Made by a program: the position numbers and the translations under genes. The notes beneath the pieces were generated by a model. It saw only the letters and a program-made list of their open reading frames with translations, did not search any database and was not told the origin of the DNA. Below are positions 61,602 to 64,000 of a stretch of 64,000 nt of DNA, in pieces. Source of the DNA: Clostridium sp. NkU-1 (GTDB lineage: Bacteria > Bacillota_A > Clostridia > Lachnospirales > Lachnospiraceae); the NCBI GenBank assembly GCA_001312405.1, contig BBDR01000022.1, forward strand, positions 1-64,000, given 5' to 3'. Numbering within the stretch: the stretch's first letter is position 1; each line of letters begins with the position of its first letter.

Positions 61602-62745
61602 TTATTTCCTCCAGACCATCTCATTAATAACAGAAACATAACTCTGTATAAGCTTAACTACCTTTATGCTTACATTTTCATCTGCATAATCACAAACTAG
61701 AGAAGGCTTTTGCTTTTCTTTGTTCATTTGAATTGCCATATCCACAGATTGTATAATTGAATCGGCAGTAATATTACCCAAGATAAAATTTCCTGTCTCT
61801 ATGGCCTCCGGCCTTTCTGTTGAAGTGCGGATACATACTGATGCAAACGGATATCCTTTCGTACAAAAAAAGGAGCTTTCCTCCGGAAGCGTACCACTGT
61901 CAGACACAACACATCTTGCATTCATCTGAAGGTAATTATAAGCAAAGAAACCAAATGGCTCCATGGGTGTCACTAATTTACTAAACTGGAAAGTTCGTTC
62001 CTGAATAAATTTTCTGCTTCTAGGATGCATACTATATATAACAGGGAGAGCATAGTATTCAGCCATCTCATTTATGGCATTCATTAAAGAATAAAAATGT
62101 TCTGTTGAATCTATATTTTCCTCCCTGTGTGCCGACAATAATATATAACCGTCCTTTTTTTAAAGCTAATTTCTGCAAAATATTACTGCTCAGAATATTG
62201 TCCCAATTTTTTTGCAAGTACTTCCGGCATAGGTGAACCAATCACAAAAGTTCGTTCTTTTGCTGTTCCTTCCGAATTCAGATACCTTCTTGCGTGTTCC
62301 GAATAACACATATTTACATCTGAAATATGGTCAACAATCCTACGGTTTGTTTCTTCAGGCAGATTTTCATCAAAACAGCGATTGCCTGCCTCCATATGAA
62401 AAATGGGTATTTTTAACCTTTTAGCGGAGATTGATGACAGAGCAGAATTAGTATCACCTAATATAAGAAGTGCATCCGGACTATGCGCAACCATTAAATC
62501 ATAACTTTTTGATATAATGGTTCCAATTGTTTCACCTAGATTCTTTCCAGCCGCATTTAAATAATAATCAGGTTTACGTAATCCTAATTCTTCAAAAAAA
62601 CACTTGATTTAACGTATAATCGTAATTTTGTCCAGTGTGGACCAATATATGTTCGAAATATGAATCGCATTTTTTTTATCACTTCAGAAAGCCTTATAAT
62701 TTCAGGCCTTGTTCCTAAAATTGTCATTACCTTCAATCGCTTCAT
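61602..62745 (-). CDS. capG: Non-hydrolysing UDP-GlcNAc 2-epimerase family (CapG/WecB)
   Basis: About 381 residues; fragmented near 62670, 62598, 62205 and 62158. Signatures are VMTILGTRPEIIRLSEVI, the LLILGDTNSALSSISAKR block, IPIFHMEAGNRCFDENLPEE, LLSAHREENID and VVSDSGTLPEESSFF. Beside capF and capE it most likely performs the last epimerisation that yields UDP-N-acetyl-L-fucosamine, rather than making UDP-ManNAc. The ATG follows GAGGAAG and starts two bases after the capF stop. Confidence 0.85.
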
Positions 62746-62746
62746 G

Positions 62747-63872
62747 TTACACTTCCTCATAATAAGTATCGGGGTGATTAATATCAAACACTTCATTAGT
62801 CCACATAATTGTGACTAAATCCTCTTGTCCTACATTAGTGATATTATGGGTATAACCGACAGGAATATCCACTACTTCAAGTTCAGCGTCTGATACAGAG
62901 CATTCTATTATTTTACCAGTTATCATATGGCGCAATCGTATTGCCGCCTTTCCTTTTACCACTAGAAACTTTTCCGTTTTTGTATGATGCCAGTGATTTC
63001 CCTTTGTAATTCCTGGTTTTGTTACATTAATAGATATTTGTCCTTTTTCTTTGCTCCTAAGAAACTCTGTAAATGCCCCCCTTTGATCTTGATTCATTTT
63101 TAAGGGATATTTAAACTCATTTTCAGGCAGATAGCTTAAATAAGTAGCATATAACTTTTTTTTCTAATATATTGGATAAGTCAGGTATCTCAAGATTATT
63201 TCTAAAATTCTTAAACTTTTTTTATAATGTCTGCCAATTCTCCTACCGTCAAATGGTACTGTTCCGGTATCTCTTGATAAATAACGCCGGAGGCCCTAGA
63301 GGATACCAACTGACCAATGATTGTATGAAGTATATCATCTATATAAGCCAAGGTAATCCTGGCCTCTTCCCGATCGATTTTATATCTTCATTGTGAGCAA
63401 TATGATGACAAAATGTGGCAACTACACTATTATAGTCCGGCCTGCACCATTTACCGAAAACATTAGGCAATCTGTAGATAATTACGAAAGCATTTCTTTC
63501 ATGAGCATATTCTTTTAAAATTTGCTCAGCCTGCCTCTTGCTTTTTCCATATGCATTGTCCTTCCCAGCCTGCACAGAGGAAGAAAATAAAACCATTGGA
63601 GATTTGGGATTATCCTTTAAAAAAATCCACCAAAATTCTCGTAAAATCCACATTCCCCTTGTGATATTCTTCCTCCTCTTTTGGTCGGTTAATGCCGGCA
63701 AGGTGAAACACCACATCGCACTTATTCGTATAGTTTTTAGCCTCTCCAGTGTAGTTTCTCTAGTGCACAAAAGCAGCTTTTTGAATCCTTGGTTTTGTAA
63801 TTCGACAATCAAATTCCGCCCGATAAAGCCATCTGAACCTGTTATGAGTATCTGCATATCCGGGCCTTTCAT
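62747..63872 (-). CDS. capF: CapF/WbjC-type reductase with cupin domain (UDP-FucNAc pathway)
   Basis: About 375 residues. N-terminal short-chain dehydrogenase domain (MQILITGSDGFIGRNLIVEL, SSSVQAGKDNAYGKSKRQAE) and C-terminal cupin (MNQDQRGAFTEFLRS, TKPGITKGNHWHHTKTEKFL with metal-binding His residues). It reduces the CapE product before CapG acts. At least four indels (for example near 63735, 63370, 63220 and 63165). ATG 63872 overlaps the capE stop and follows GGAG. Confidence 0.85.
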
Positions 63873-64000
63873 AACGATCTCCATTCCGCCAGCTCATTCC
63901 GGACATAATCTATCATTAATAATTTTTCCTTAATTTGTTCGATATTCAAAATCCTTGTATTATGCGATGTATATGCCTGTGCTGAACTTATCCGATGATC
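63869..64000 (-). CDS. capE: CapE-type UDP-GlcNAc 4,6-dehydratase/5-epimerase, C-terminus only
   Basis: Only the last 43 residues are inside the window. The end, with SHNTRILNIEQIKEKLLMID and DYVRNELAEW, matches the tail of the CapE/FnlA family, first enzyme of the UDP-L-FucNAc pathway. The overlap with capF supports this. The catalytic part lies beyond the right edge. Confidence 0.75.
   Translation of the reverse strand, partial: DHRISSAQAYTSHNTRILNIEQIKEKLLMIDYVRNELAEWRSL

Noticed and set aside
1..64000. CRISPR arrays, tRNA genes, insertion sequences, prophage or replication origins
   Set aside because: I scanned by eye for regular spaced repeats, cloverleaf-like arms, transposases and integrases and found none that could be supported.

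Overview
The window reads as a low-GC Gram-positive chromosome, most likely a motile member of the Lachnospiraceae (Clostridium/Lacrimispora-type). The evidence is sigma-A consensus promoters, TTG starts, the Firmicute arrangement of flagellar genes (FliY with a CheC-like domain, CheC/CheD/CheV, DUF6470-FliW-CsrA, an FlhB-tail protein beside a FliK-like protein), and cell-wall-binding repeat proteins. The genus is an inference.

Layout. The left edge (1-358, minus strand) looks like an rRNA operon leader with two tandem sigma-A promoters. A plus-strand unit follows, with a sigma-28-type promoter, a small ORF, a structured RNA leader, fapA and a response regulator. Next, 3.4-9.1 kb (minus) holds a lytic transglycosylase, two paralogous cell-wall-binding proteins, a PilZ protein, an FlhB-tail protein and a FliK-like protein. 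From 9.2 to 19.5 kb (plus) come cheA-cheW-cheR-cheB and the late flagellar genes flgM-flgN-flgK-flgL-DUF6470-fliW-csrA. From 19.5 to 26.6 kb there is a degenerate nucleotidyltransferase, a C39-like protease, fliD-fliS-fliT-like, and a ParA/ComFB pair. The core is one minus-strand operon of 31 genes (53.2 down to 26.6 kb) that starts at a near-perfect sigma-A promoter. It runs flgB-fliE-fliF-G-H-I-J-K-flgD-flgE-motA-motB-fliM-cheY-flgC-fliY-O-P-Q-R-flhB-flhA-sigD-flgF-flgG-cheC-cheD-cheV and ends in an EAL-HDOD gene. The right end (53.3-64.0 kb, minus) is a surface or flagellin glycan locus: capE (partial), capF, capG/wecB, a fucosyltransferase-like enzyme, a GT2, a glycerophosphotransferase-propeller fusion and a methyltransferase-cytidylyltransferase fusion.

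How it works together. The early operon builds the basal body, export gate, stator, switch and hook, and makes sigma-28 (SigD). FlgM, FliW and CsrA tie late gene output to hook completion. CheA/W/R/B/C/D/V/Y form a Bacillus-type adaptation circuit. The glycan locus next door could decorate flagellin, although no flagellin gene is present.

Quality warning. Most long genes are interrupted by single-base indels, usually at runs of 5-9 identical bases and in both directions. I treat these as homopolymer sequencing errors and give merged gene coordinates; real pseudogenisation of so many essential-complex genes is not credible.

Most interesting non-coding signal: three dispersed copies of a small RNA motif (before cheW, cheB and fliR) share an invariant core loop, while their outer stem changes sequence but keeps its pairing.
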